This document shows, one piece after another, positions 24,901 through 33,009 of a DNA stretch of 64,000 bases. Below the pieces are notes generated by a model, which was not told the origin of the DNA, did no database searches, and saw only the letters and a program-made list of their open reading frames with translations. A program made the position numbers and the translations under genes. This DNA comes from Actinernus sp. WN-2022 (Eukaryota > Cnidaria > Anthozoa > Actiniaria > Actinernidae): the NCBI GenBank assembly GCA_030867875.1, contig JAOWCC010001606.1, forward strand, positions 1 through 64,000. The letters run 5' to 3'. Positions within the stretch are counted from its first letter, which is position 1; each line of letters opens with the position of its first letter.

Positions 24901-26930
24901 GCTACATGTATGTGCTGACTCTTTCTCTAAACACTCACGAGAGGGAAGCTGCTCTTTGAGGAACATTAACATGGTTATTTACTTTTAATATAATAAATTT
25001 AACTATTATAAATGTATATGTTTCTTATCACTATACAGGTATAACTTTCCAGATTACATCATAAGAAATGTCCAGGACAGAGGATACATGTATGTCAGCC
25101 CCACTCCCATACAGATGCAGGCCACACCCCTCATGACACATGTAAGATGGTTAACTCTGTTAATGGTGATAGCACAATATGGATGCCTAAACCTAACCTA
25201 ACCCTACTCCCATACAGATGCAGGCCACACCTCTCATGACACATGTAAGATGGTTAATTCTGTTAATGGTGATAGCACAATATGGATACCTAACCTAACC
25301 TAACCCTAAGCCCCACTCCCATACAGATGCAGGCCACACCCCTCATGACACAATCATGTAAGATGGTTAATTCTGTTAATGGTGATAGCACAATATGGAT
25401 ACCTAACCTAACCTAACCCTAACCCCACTCCCATACAGATGCAGGCCACACCCCTCATGACACAATCATGTAAGATGGTTAATTCTGTTAATGGTGATAG
25501 CACAATATGGATGCCTAACCTAACCTAACCCTAACCCCACTCCCATACAAATGCAGGCCACACCCCTCATGACACAATCATGTAAGATGGTTAACTCTGT
25601 TAATGGTCATAGCACAATATGGATGCCTAACCTAACCCTAACCCTACTCCCATACAGATGCAGGCCACACCTCTCATGATACATGTAAGATGGTTAACTC
25701 TGTTAATGGTCATAGCACAATATGGATGCCTAACCTAACCTAACCCTTACCTAACCCCACTCCCATACAGATGCAGGCCACACCCCTCGTGACACATGTA
25801 AGATGTTTAACTCTGTTAAGTAACAGTCCGGACAAGAGGTAGGCACAATTCTATTGTTCAGATGCAATTTACTTTCCCCACTTCAGTATTTTCTGTTTTT
25901 CATACTGACAACTCATCAACCCTTAAATCATAAATTTCTGAAATTATATCCACTAAAAATGCATTTTAAAAGTAGAGTTATTTTGTGTGAAAACGTTTTG
26001 TCCAATCAGAAGAGTGCAAAACAATAACCAAGAAAACGTTCAATTCAAAAATGTTCCCCATATTGAAAGTTCGTCATATTGAAAGTTATGAGAGTTTTTA
26101 CTAGATGCAATTCAAATCTGTTTACAAAATTGGAAAAAATGTTCTTCTTCTTCAATTTTAGATAGATTTTAATGTCTAAGCCAATGAGGTGGAAGATTGA
26201 AACAATACCACAATTAGCACCTTTTTACATTCCATGCATAACCATATGCCTACCTCTTGCACAGACCATTACTTAATGGTGATAGCACAATATGGATACC
26301 TAACCCCTAACCCTAACCTCACTCTCATTCTAAATTAATTCAGCTAAAATTACAAAATTACAAAATTACAAAATGAAGCCAATCAAAATGCAGGAAATTT
26401 CATGAGCACTTTAAAGCTATACTTCATTTGATAATAATAAGAATTGAGGTTTTAGTTACTTTATAACCCATTTCTTATTTATAGGATGATACACATGATT
26501 ATTTCATGGTTTTCTTATTGGAAAATGGACAAAAAAATACTCATGAAATAACCAGTAAATATATACTAAATATAAATGTTTCATATATAATAATTATTAG
26601 TATATACCACACCAGTGAATATCACTCTTTGCAAGCTCTGATTTTCTACTCAAACAGTGAATATGATTTCATATTCACCTCCGAGCGAAGCAGTGATCTA
26701 ACCTCGTGCAAGGTTTTATCTATTTGACAGAAAATAGAAAAAATACTATTCACCTCCACTTTGGTGAACAATTGTTGATCATAATAAATAATATTTTAAT
26801 AAACAAAAAATAACTTCTGTATTCTGATGAGTTGTGTTTTTCTTTCCAGGGTAGGGAGGTCTTATGCTGTGCTCCAACAGGCTCTGGAAAGACTGCTGCA
26901 TTGATCTTACCAATCCTACACCTGTTAAAG
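9900..26930 (+). CDS. DDX52: DDX52 (ROK1-type) DEAD-box RNA helicase, exons 1-6 (N-terminal 236 residues)
   Basis: ATP-dependent RNA helicase of the Rok1/DDX52 family, which acts in the nucleolus in 18S rRNA processing in known family members. Six exons join with consistent phases: 9900-9989, 13375-13582, 20183-20319, 20599-20687, 25039-25141, 26850-26930. The start is the ATG giving MADAYELFRRLRAGAKF, which matches the conserved N-terminus of animal DDX52. Residues 85-95 and 135-144 are lysine-rich (nuclear localisation likely). ALDFFGN in exon 2 and HIYVKGSDVPDPV in exon 4 are family hallmarks. The Q motif SPTPIQMQ is at 195-202 and Walker A APTGSGKT at 217-224. Family proteins are about 600 residues. 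Motifs Ia, DEAD, SAT and the second RecA domain were not found downstream, so the gene is incomplete here. Introns hold many transposons. The end of exon 5 is tandemly repeated in the following intron. Confidence 0.93.
10560..10574 (+). repeat. Poly-G tract (15 bases) in DDX52 intron 1
   Basis: Uninterrupted G run followed by TTTTTGGAG. It lies about 65 bp before the Harbinger-like element. Confidence 0.85.
10641..12751. mobile_element. Harbinger-like element (2.1 kb) in DDX52 intron 1
   Basis: Ends are GGGAGCGCGTCCAAATATCG (10641) and CGATATTTGGACGTGCTCCC (to 12751), about 20 bp TIRs with one mismatch. Both are flanked by TAA (10638-10640 and 12752-12754). A 3-bp TWA target duplication is the hallmark of the PIF/Harbinger superfamily. 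Just inside both ends are clusters of ATCGGAATCGG / CGGATCGGAT repeats (10656-10810 and 12590-12725) that could be transposase-binding subterminal repeats. No transposase or Myb-like ORF was recognised, so it is probably non-autonomous. Confidence 0.75.
13375..13582 (+). CDS. DDX52: DDX52 exon 2
   Basis: Acceptor CTTTCAG, then PPVQHNISSGSKS..EALDFFGNNEKE.., ending TSKKKKKRTHSE plus one base; donor GTAAGA. Length 208, phase 0 to phase 1. ALDFFGN matches the conserved LDFFGN of DDX52. The lysine cluster suggests nuclear or nucleolar import. Confidence 0.92.
13995..14165 (+). repeat. AAGTGGTCTGTAAGTGGTTGGTA minisatellite
   Basis: Repeats of GTAAGTGGTTGGTA and AAGTGGTCTGTAAGTGG, mixed with TACATGTACATGTA, span about 170 bp of intron 2 in variable spacing. 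Confidence 0.75.
14361..16330 (+). repeat. ~190-bp tandem repeat, three copies, one split by a transposon
   Basis: GTGGCCTTGTGGCTAGTTTA occurs at 14367, 14561 and 16184. The spacing is 194 bp, then 179 bp once the inserted element (14635-16074) and its duplicated TTAA are removed. Each copy contains TTGACAGCTGTCA, TCTTAATGATTGTGTA and CAACCACCATTGTACATA. Confidence 0.85.
14635..16074. mobile_element. Foldback transposon with TTAA duplication (Kolobok-like), 1440 bp
   Basis: Begins AGGGATACCCGAGTGAAAAA and ends with TTTTTCACTCAGGTATCCCT. It is flanked by TTAA at 14631-14634 and 16075-16078. The empty site TCTTAATGATTG is preserved in the neighbouring tandem copy at 14435-14446. The inverted arms are about 540 bp (14635-15175 and 15528-16074), diverged but collinear, around a ~350-bp unique centre. 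TTAA duplications with an AGGG terminus fit the Kolobok superfamily, with piggyBac the alternative. No transposase was seen. Internal AAAATGGCGGC and Cre-like TGACGTA motifs lie in the arms. Confidence 0.85.
16398..17330 (+). mobile_element. Dispersed repeat R1, diverged partial copy
   Basis: Starts GTTAACCGAGAGCGAGGTC and follows 31060-32210 for most of its length (GGTTTGATATTTCC.., TTATTATAAGGCACTTTTTT, GCAACACTGTTTTTTCATTG, AAATGGACATGACTTTTTGA). It lacks the two MITEs seen in the 31-kb copy and so supplies empty-site information for them. No transposase recognised. Confidence 0.75.
17483..18085. mobile_element. hAT-like MITE (603 bp) in DDX52 intron 2
   Basis: Ends are CAGGGCATCTGATAG and its exact complement CTATCAGATGCCCTG. 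CAGGG-type termini are typical of hAT elements. A clean 8-bp duplication is not visible. The interior (17640-17880) resembles the arms of the foldback at 20733-22336 (CACCCCAAGTTTT.., GTTCATAAACACTT..), so elements are related or nested. Confidence 0.65.
18120..18870 (+). repeat. Pair of ~105-bp direct repeats
   Basis: TTTTAAAAGAGAGAGTCGGT..AACTTGACCATTTGTT at 18134-18235 recurs at 18745-18846. Between and after them sit two copies (18640-18735 and 19015-19110) of a block with AGAAAAGGACAGGAAAGAAC and CTATGCTACAGAGACAA. Confidence 0.75.
19015..19380 (+). pseudogene. Degenerate tyrosine-recombinase-like (Crypton-type) fragment
   Basis: A frame around 19170-19275 reads EEPFSLAINYKRVPLGRNK then IRTWLSNVSSDAGIKH. 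This layout (PF-LA-N-K, then PLG-N-I, then AG) is what I recall upstream of the NHS-RKT box of Crypton-like tyrosine recombinases in cnidarian genomes. The expected tryptophan-tyrosine linker and catalytic R-H-x-x-R/Y region are absent or scrambled. It is at best a broken relic. Confidence 0.35.
20183..20319 (+). CDS. DDX52: DDX52 exon 3
   Basis: Acceptor TTTTGAG at 20176-20182, donor GTTTGT. 137 bp, completing a serine codon split with exon 2, then EDSDCENSVEDKT..KTKKRKELTTEQLAQMHQEK. The acidic-then-basic segment matches the variable linker of DDX52. The end HQEK precedes the conserved IN-FR block. Confidence 0.88.
20599..20687 (+). CDS. DDX52: DDX52 exon 4
   Basis: Acceptor TTCTAACAG, donor GTATTA. 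89 bp encode INTFRHENHIYVKGSDVPDP then VENFSLLQE plus AG of a split arginine. It aligns with the family block before the Q motif (NFLRN-HKI-V-G-DLPDPI in human). Confidence 0.93.
20733..22336. mobile_element. Foldback element with another transposon nested inside
   Basis: Left arm GTAAAGACTTGTGTATAAGC..CACCCCAAGTTTTGAAGCTT (20737-20985) and right arm AAGCTTCAAAACTTGGGGTG..GCTTATACATGGGTCTTTA (about 22170-22340) are inverted. The spacer is occupied mainly by the TTAA-flanked element at 21052-22067. Related sequence is in 17640-17880. Confidence 0.8.
21052..22067. mobile_element. piggyBac-like non-autonomous element (1016 bp)
   Basis: TTAA at 21048-21051 and 22068-22071 bracket termini CCCTTTCGCTCC and GGAGTGAAAGGG (12-bp TIR, one mismatch). 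TTAA target plus CCC terminus is the piggyBac signature. The open frames inside (21131-21553, 21432-21683, 21680-21949) show no DDD transposase motifs and are probably fortuitous. It sits inside the 20733-22336 foldback, so it is the younger insertion. Confidence 0.8.
22345..23700. other. DDX52 intron 4, no element defined
   Basis: AT-rich intron sequence with no recognisable gene. Short frames on both strands are weak. Confidence 0.35.
23713..23979. mobile_element. Long-palindrome MITE (267 bp) in intron 4
   Basis: GGTTGTTTGAAGCAAGGGTA pairs with TACCCTTGCTTCGAACAACC, and most of the interior continues to pair (TTTACC, CCTAGGGATAAAGTTA / TAACTTTATCCCTAGG) around a short centre near 23845. 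Each half ends in a further AACAACT / AGTTGTTTGAA motif, so each arm also has repeat-like ends. Confidence 0.85.
24448..24604. mobile_element. Hairpin MITE
   Basis: GATGAAATACC and GGTATTTCATC bound inverted arms containing TTTTTAAAAGCCAGT / ACTGGCTTTTAAAAA with a short centre near 24525. Confidence 0.8.
24766..24829. mobile_element. Hairpin GATCACATTCTAAATTCTCC, copy 1
   Basis: GATCACATTCTAAATTCTCC pairs with GGAGAATTTAGAATGTGATC around a short loop with AAAACAAAGAA. A second copy lies at 33906-33966, so it is a small dispersed foldback. Confidence 0.85.
25039..25141 (+). CDS. DDX52: DDX52 exon 5 (Q motif)
   Basis: Acceptor CTATACAG, donor GTAAGATGG. 103 bp: finishes the split arginine, then YNFPDYIIRNVQDRGYMYV and SPTPIQMQATPLMTH. 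PTPIQ is the Q motif that contacts adenine of ATP. The last 39 bp (from 25103) together with the donor and about 65 bp of intron is repeated downstream. Confidence 0.93.
25103..25819 (+). repeat. Tandem array of DDX52 exon-5 end plus splice donor (7 units)
   Basis: ACTCCCATACAGATGCAGGC starts at 25103 (the true exon), 25206, 25315, 25427, 25539, 25646 and 25759, period 103-113 bp. Each unit holds CCCATACAG, the exon piece encoding MQATPLMTH or a variant, donor GTAAGATG, then GGTNATAGCACAATATGGAT and runs of CCTAACCTAACCCTAA. Units 1, 5 and 6 keep a 27-nt in-frame piece. Units 2 and 3 have 31 nt (CAATCAT insertion). Unit 4 also has 31 nt and has lost the acceptor AG (ATACAA). The remainder of unit 6 continues at 26277-26330 after a transposon. 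Confidence 0.92.
25820..26272. mobile_element. TTAA-flanked MITE inserted in the last unit of the exon array
   Basis: TTAA at 25816-25819 and 26273-26276. Termini GTAACAGTCCGGACAAGAGG and CCTCTTGCACAGACCATTAC form imperfect ~27-bp TIRs that share AAGAGGTAGGCA. Removing it restores the array unit reading CTCTGTTAATGGTGATAGCA. No coding. Kolobok or piggyBac type by target, though the terminus is not typical of either. Confidence 0.85.
26850..26930 (+). CDS. DDX52: DDX52 exon 6 (Walker A)
   Basis: Acceptor TTTCTTTCCAG, donor GTAATC. 81 bp encode GREVLCCAPTGSGKTAALIL then PILHLLK. APTGSGKT is motif I (ATP phosphate binding). Phase 0 at both ends. No following exon (PTRELA motif) was found in the remaining 37 kb. 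Confidence 0.94.
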
Positions 26931-27599
26931 GTAATCTTAATAACATAGTATATTACTGTCATAGGTAATCAGTGTGTGTTGGAATAAATACATTAATCAA
27001 TGCAAAAGAAAATGTTTTTCATAGAAGAATTGTGCATGAATTCAACACTTTAAAAGCTCAAGTTTTTTTCATGACATAATATAATAATAAATTCAAACTC
27101 CGCTTTTATCACAATATGGAAATACATGTAGGTAGTGTACTATCTCCTGGTCCTTAGCATACATGCATGTACATGTATATCCATAATATGTCATTTCATT
27201 CCATCAAATGTTCATAAACGTGCCAATATACGAGTAAATGGGTAGGATCTCTAAAGTGAAGCATGGCAATATAAAGAGATATTGAGGCTCTCCTGGAGGC
27301 AATAATTCAGTTCTAGTGACAGAAGTGGTCCGGCCCAGTTTGGTGGCTTCTCCCTTCTCATCGCACCAGACAATTAAAAATTTTAACGTTTAACATACTA
27401 CATAGTACATGTCCTGTAGCAGTGAACAGCTGAACATAAAACCGAAGTGTGGATGTATGCATAGCTAACGAATGGCGGGGAAAAATTAACATGCTAATGG
27501 AAGGCTGGGGAACTGAGCCATAAACCAGGTGGAACCGGGGACTACATCTACTGTACATCTACCAGATTAGGGCCATGCCCTCTCTTTGAGGCTTATGTC

Positions 27600-28095
27600 C
27601 CTGGACAGCGGCTAGATCTTATTGTCAGCAAACAAGATCTTAATGATTTAGCGTGCAGACACCCCTCCGGAAAGATTTGAGAGTGGCAGCTGTGGCTAAC
27701 TCGGCAGGCAAATTGTTCCACTGTTTAATAGTCCTAGGGATAAAGCTATAGTGGATATAAGTTTTGTCCTCTGGGATTTAGGGTGCAGGTGTCTTGTATA
27801 TCTAGTAACTGGGCAGCTCACGTCTCCTGTCTGATCTTGTGTTTGAGACTACATAGTTTGCTCTCCGTGTCCTCTCTTCTTTTGTTGTTTGCTCTCTTGC
27901 CTTTCCGAAATAATCTACTCCTTCTTCTAAGTAGTTTACATATCAGAGTTGACTGAGATCCATGGAGACTTATTACGAGAGGAACACGTTTTGTGAGGGA
28001 TATGTTGTTCAATGGCAGCATGTAGGTCTGATTTAACTTATTCCAGAGTCTGTGGTTTCAGAGTCGATGTGGTCTTGAATACTGGTATATAATCA
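27600..28095 (-). pseudogene. LINE remnant: endonuclease end fused to C-terminus, reverse transcriptase deleted
   Basis: Reading from 28090 downward, one frame gives VKSDLHAAIEQHIPHKTCSS then RNKSPWI, the typical end of a LINE endonuclease. The next frame gives ICKLLRRRSRLFRKGKRANN, the basic linker before the reverse transcriptase. Soon after comes IPRTIKQWNNLPAELATAAT then LKSFRRGV, the typical LINE C-terminus. The whole polymerase is missing and frames shift at least twice. 27340-27600 is probably its 3' UTR. Confidence 0.7.
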
Positions 28096-28206
28096 ACTGA
28101 AGTCGATTGAGGTATGGTAACCACTCGAAACGTCAGCTGCTACTCGCTTTCCACACTGGTTAGCATACCCCAATCGACTTCAGTTGATTATATACATGTA
28201 CCAGTG
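28081..28206. mobile_element. Hairpin MITE
   Basis: ACTGGTATATAATCAACTGA at the left pairs with TCAGTTGATTATATACATGTACCAGT at the right (a few bases are inserted on the right), around a centre with CCACTCGAAACGTCAGC. It lies upstream of and adjacent to the LINE remnant. Confidence 0.8.
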
Positions 28207-28539
28207 TTTATATTCCCCACCAACACAGACCAACACTAGTTTTTACAGGAACTTAGTTACCTATCATGGTCTTGAATATTATTGGTTAATTGTACGGGTA
28301 ATTTGTTGTTTGACAACTGTAAACCGAGACTCCCTCGATAACAGAGTATCAGGTTTAATAAGAATGCCCATCCAGATTCGACTAGGAGGTTGCTATAAGA
28401 TGCAGAAAGTATGAGCGATGATACGATAAATACATGTAAAAGTAAGTATGACAAATATATATCATGGATTGGTGTGAACCAGCACATGACGTACATGTAC
28501 TATAAACCAAACTGGCTCAATTAAGAATTAACTAAGAAT

Positions 28540-29150
28540 GGACGAATTGTGAACTAGAAACCATAACCGAAGAACCGACGCACAGTGAAGAACTGTAAAC
28601 CGAGACACGGCTTGCAAAACCAACACCGGACAAACAGTTGAAGATTACTAGAGGTATCCGAAGAACCAGCCAATTCACGGTTTTTGAAATAAACTGATAA
28701 AACCAAGTCGACACATGGCTAAAGGCATCTAAGAAATATCAGAGACACGGTTCTGAAGACAAGCCAACACATGGCCAATGGAAAACTAAGAAAACCTAAA
28801 ATTATGAACCGAAACATGGTTCTCAAAACAAGCCGACAAAATAATGGCTAATGGCTAACTGCAAACCGATGGGCGGATAACTACATAGACCACAAAATAA
28901 TGTTAAACTGCGAACGGACGAACGGTAAACTATAGACCACAAAGCAATGACTGCTGAAAGACCGCAAAGGCTAAGGTATGAACCGACCAACAGCTACTAA
29001 ATGTCAAACCAAGAGATGTAAAATTGGTGTACGAACCAACGAACAATAAATTCTAAACCTTGAGATGCAAAACTAAAAAAATAATACATTAAACCACTAC
29101 ACTAGTAAACTGTGAACCTACGAACGGATGGGCGGCCAACCAAGCTAAGC
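28540..29150 (+). repeat. A-rich degenerate repeat tract
   Basis: About 600 bp on the + strand is rich in A with regularly recurring GAACCGA, AACCGACGAACGGTAAACT, GGGCGGATAACTA and AGACCACAAA(A/G)(C/T)AATG motifs in loose spacing. The strand is strongly purine-skewed and poor in T runs. No coding frame persists. Confidence 0.5.
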
Positions 29151-31370
29151 AGCCTGCAATGCCGACTGAGAGAAGCATGTGTGGGGCATGAAGATAATTA
29201 TTATGGCTGAAGCCTTGTAATGAGTAAAGTTCAAGCTAACTACCGAGCACAACTCACATTAGGCACCAGTGGATTAGGGACTGTTGGATCGAGATGATTC
29301 TTCTACTGAAGCTGGAGGATGAATAGACTCCAAAGCATCTGAATAAGCATTGGCCATGGCTCAGCAATGGCACAAGAGTGTTAAAAAAACTTCAAAGAAC
29401 AAACCGATCACTTCCTATTTTATCTCATTGGTTAACAACAACAACAAGTTTACTTTGTAATTACTTATAATGCACTTACCAAAAATAATTAATAGACAGA
29501 ATGAGTATTAATAATAATAATATCCATTTCAGTACATTAGGAGGCTCGATCAGGACAACTTAAATGCTAAACTCACTGAGCCATCAATTAATTACGCATG
29601 AACCTGGCTCTGAATGGAATAAACACTAGTAAGAGGTCTCATAATGGTCAATTATGAAAACCAGGTTCTTACATGTATAAGAAGATACATGTAAATGGCA
29701 AAAGAATTTAAGCAATCTCATTGGTTGGTACTGATCATACCAGTTCTGAAGATCAAGTAACAATCAGCTCTCATTTTCCAGTTTCCACTTTAGAATATGG
29801 CATTGTGTTTACACTCAGGTAAAGTTATATTAGAATAAATATAACACTCACCATGGAGTTTGCATACGCAACGAATGACAACCGCAGGCCATTACATGAC
29901 CAATATTTCAGCACCAGCAAGCTCTTAGAACAGTCTTTTGATCACGTGCTAATTGTGAATGCAGGACCACTGAGAACGGGGCACCACCAAATGCCTGGAA
30001 GGGGGAAATACAGACAAAGATAAGGTTAACATGCAATGTGTGAATGTGTGGAAATTAGTGAACACCAGTTGGGCTCACCCTGAACTAGAATGAATGACAA
30101 CTGGCCAGGATCATGAGTCACAATACAATACAATTTTGTTTCTGAATAATCATAGTCGGTATTAAATACAGAAAGTAAGGCCTGATCTCCATGCTTATTT
30201 GGCATGTAGGTCAGGATAGACAGTTAATAATGACTATAATGTACAAGCAGTTACAATAGATGTAGCAATAGCAAATAAGACTAATTATAGTAACAGAAAA
30301 ATAGATAATAAGTAGATTGTAATAAATAAATCAACTGTAATGCTATATTTAGACACCAATTTATCAATACACAGATTTACAGGCATAAATTTACAAGCAT
30401 ATTGACTATTGTAAGTAATAAATGAATAAGTATAATGTGAAGCTAGGGGTCACAGATCTGTGCTAAATAAAATAGTTTGAGTAGATGTTTATAATTTGAT
30501 AGGTTTTAAGATAGTTGCGATCACTCCAGCCTAAATACACATGTACATCAATCAATTCTATTATTAAAGACAATAGACTATATTAGTATATAGCCAGTGA
30601 TTCAGGTGTGAGCTGATTAAGTATAACTATAAGTATAAGGCCAGCGTGATGGAAATGGTAATTAACACGGACGCACACTCCAATATAATCGCAATAGTAT
30701 TGATAATTTGAAAAGAGTAAAATTCAGGGTAATAACTGACTTGATTTGCAGGCTGACTTGTAAACAGAGTATTCTCCATCTGTTCAAATATGGCATAGCT
30801 GTGCTGTGTTCTTTTTTTCAGTAGCGATGGAAGCCATGTTGGATGGGCGTAAGACTGGGAACTGGGTTGTCTTTTTGTGTTCGGTTTGGGCTAGCTGTGT
30901 CGGAGGAGGTTTGGGGCGAGAAGGTTTTTACGGCTTATTTGATGGGAAGGGGATAATTTGCGGGGCTGAAAAACTGTTCAGGTAATAGTATATAACTGTA
31001 GGTTCGCGCTGGTGCGTGTTTCTTTTTTTTTGAAGTGTAAGTGTTATTAACTTCTTATTAACCGAGAGCGAGGTCTTCACGGGAAAATATCAGACCGAGG
31101 TCTTGACAGTACGGACCGAGCGATAGCGATCGAGGTTCGTACATAAAAGACCGAGGTTTGATATTTCCCGTAAAGACCGAGCGGACGAGGTTAATAAGAT
31201 GTTTATTATATGGCACTTTTTTAGTTGGAAAACAAAATATAAAACCTGAAGTTTATATGTTACCTCCGGTTGGCGCGCGCGCGTCTTGATTGTAGTTTTG
31301 GCGCCCTTTAGAGTTTTGTTTCACGACTCAATTAAACCACAAAATGAACACAGTCGTGGAAGGTCAAATC

Positions 31371-31480
31371 GGTAATAAGTTCATGTCCTAGATACAACAA
31401 TAGGTTAATTACGTTCTATTATGTTTCGGTCATAGAACGTCAGTAACATATTGGTGTATCTAGGACATGAACTTATTACC
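31371..31480. mobile_element. 110-bp MITE with 8-bp target duplication
   Basis: GTCAAATC at 31363-31370 and 31481-31488 flank termini GGTAATAAGTTCATGTCCTA and its complement (25-bp perfect TIR). Copy 2 of R1 (63921 onward) has the uninterrupted site GGTCAAATCAACG. An 8-bp duplication fits hAT, Merlin or P families. The terminus does not single one out. Confidence 0.92.
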
Positions 31481-31647
31481 GTCAAATCAACGTTACTTTG
31501 AAGAAGTGATCAGTGTGAACTATGATTAGAACTAAATTTAATTTCTCAAGGCAACACTGTTTTTTATTGTTGACGAATTGAGACGCGGAAGGACGAAAAG
31601 ATCGACGCCACCTGTTTTGCGAACTTTGAACAATATGTACCTGGCTT

Positions 31648-31804
31648 CAGGGGCGTAGCTTCCTGTACGCATATACGCACGTGCGTACACTTTGAGACGA
31701 AAATTCCCTATTTGGCTTTGTATTTTTTTTACGAGAGGGGGCCCTTAAAACCGGTAGCTACTGCACTTGTGCGTACAACTTGAACATGCCTAGCTACGCC
31801 CCTG
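31648..31804. mobile_element. 157-bp MITE with CAGGGGCGTAGC termini
   Basis: CAGGGGCGTAGCT and AGCTACGCCCCTG form 13-bp TIRs. GGCTT (31643-31647, 31805-31809) is duplicated. The related sequence at 16914-16925 (GTACCTGGCTATCACT) lacks the insertion. CAGGGGCGTAGC ends are familiar from hAT-type MITEs of many animals. The 5-bp duplication is shorter than the usual 8. Confidence 0.85.
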
Positions 31805-32359
31805 GGCTTAGTGGCTATCACTGGAAAATCTGTAAGTGGCATCCTGAGCCAATATTAGCAGCCAGCAAATCTCGCTTGGCTGTTTTCCTCCGAAGTACCG
31901 GGAAAGGCACTGCCGTGGACAACTCGAGGGACCGAAGTTGGAGCTTAATTGTCAGTTTGTGTACAAGATATTTTCGCTTTGCTGCAAAAAATGGACGTGA
32001 CTTTTCGAAGCCCTTTATTCTAAAGGATATTGACTAGCCTTGAGGAATTTTCATCAGAGAGGAATCTTTGGATACTATTTGAAAACACGAAAGTCGGTGT
32101 TCCAGGCTCGTAAAGTCGTATACTTTGCCGCTAATTTTGGGAATTTGGATAAGTAACAGGTTGTCGAAGTCAGCTGGAGGTACATGTAAGGTTACAAATA
32201 TTACGTTTTCCTTGTTTATCGACTCCAGGAACCGACAGAAGGTTTTTTGTCACTAGCTATTTTCTTCACGGAACTTTTCTGTCTATTTACGAACCACTCG
32301 ATTCCTTGCTAGCTGTTCGGAACCTCCACCGGCCTTTACCGTTGGCCATGTTGTTTTTG

Positions 32360-32837
32360 CCACAGGAAGCCCAATGCCGCGGGGGGTGGTAATTATTATC
32401 GGACTTTGTAACAGCGAACTGATTTTTATGCGTAAACTATCTCGAAAATGTCATATCTTTCTAAAAGAATGTCTTACTTTTGAAGATATATACTTCACTG
32501 ACCTTGTGTTGTTGTTTTGACTCAACCGGCGTAGCTTCCGGTTGTAATTCGGATATTTCTGGGGAGGGGACGGGAGGGTTTACCTGCCACACCTTAGTGT
32601 CAGCAGTCAAACAGAAACCCGAAATGTCGTTTTAAATCGCCCCAAAAGAGTAGTTTTATTAAAGAGTGGTACAGAGTCAAAAACAACAACACAAGGTCAG
32701 TGAAGTATATATCTTTAATAGTAAGACATTCTTTTAGAAAGATATGACATTTTCGAGATAGTTTACGCATAAAAATCAGTTCGCTGTTACAAAGTCCGAT
32801 AATGATTACCACCCCCGCGGCATTGTGCTTCCTGTGG
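32360..32837. mobile_element. Foldback element (478 bp) with ~165-bp arms
   Basis: CCACAGGAAGCCCAATGCCG (left) and CGGCATTGTGCTTCCTGTGG (right) start long inverted arms that include GTAACAGCGAACTGATTTTT and AAAAAGATATGACATT-like segments. TTTTTG is duplicated on both sides (32354-32359, 32838-32843). The open frame in the right arm is part of the arm sequence, not a gene. Confidence 0.85.
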
Positions 32838-33009
32838 TTTTTGCTTGCCTGTTCACTATAACGTTGCTTTCTATTTCAGTAGGGTAATAAATTTCACTTT
32901 CGGATTATTCTTCCTTGCTCATTTTGCACTTTCTCTCCGTTTTTCTCTAAAAGTATGACAGTTCAGCTGTTTTTAGGGCTATCAAAGCATAATCATTTAT
33001 TATACAAAA

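Larger units (their letters stand above)
29421..32220 (+). mobile_element. Large dispersed repeat R1, copy 1 (contains two MITEs)
   Basis: From TTATCTCATTGGTTAACAAC the sequence is almost identical to 61987-64000 in the same orientation. It contains ACAATACAATACAATTTTGT, then GGTTCGCGCTGGTGCGTG, then CCGAGAGCGAGGTC and the segment shared with 16398-17330. The right end was not reached in copy 2. No transposase or reverse transcriptase frame was found in 2.8 kb, so it is a non-autonomous element, or a recent segmental duplication carrying one. Confidence 0.8.
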
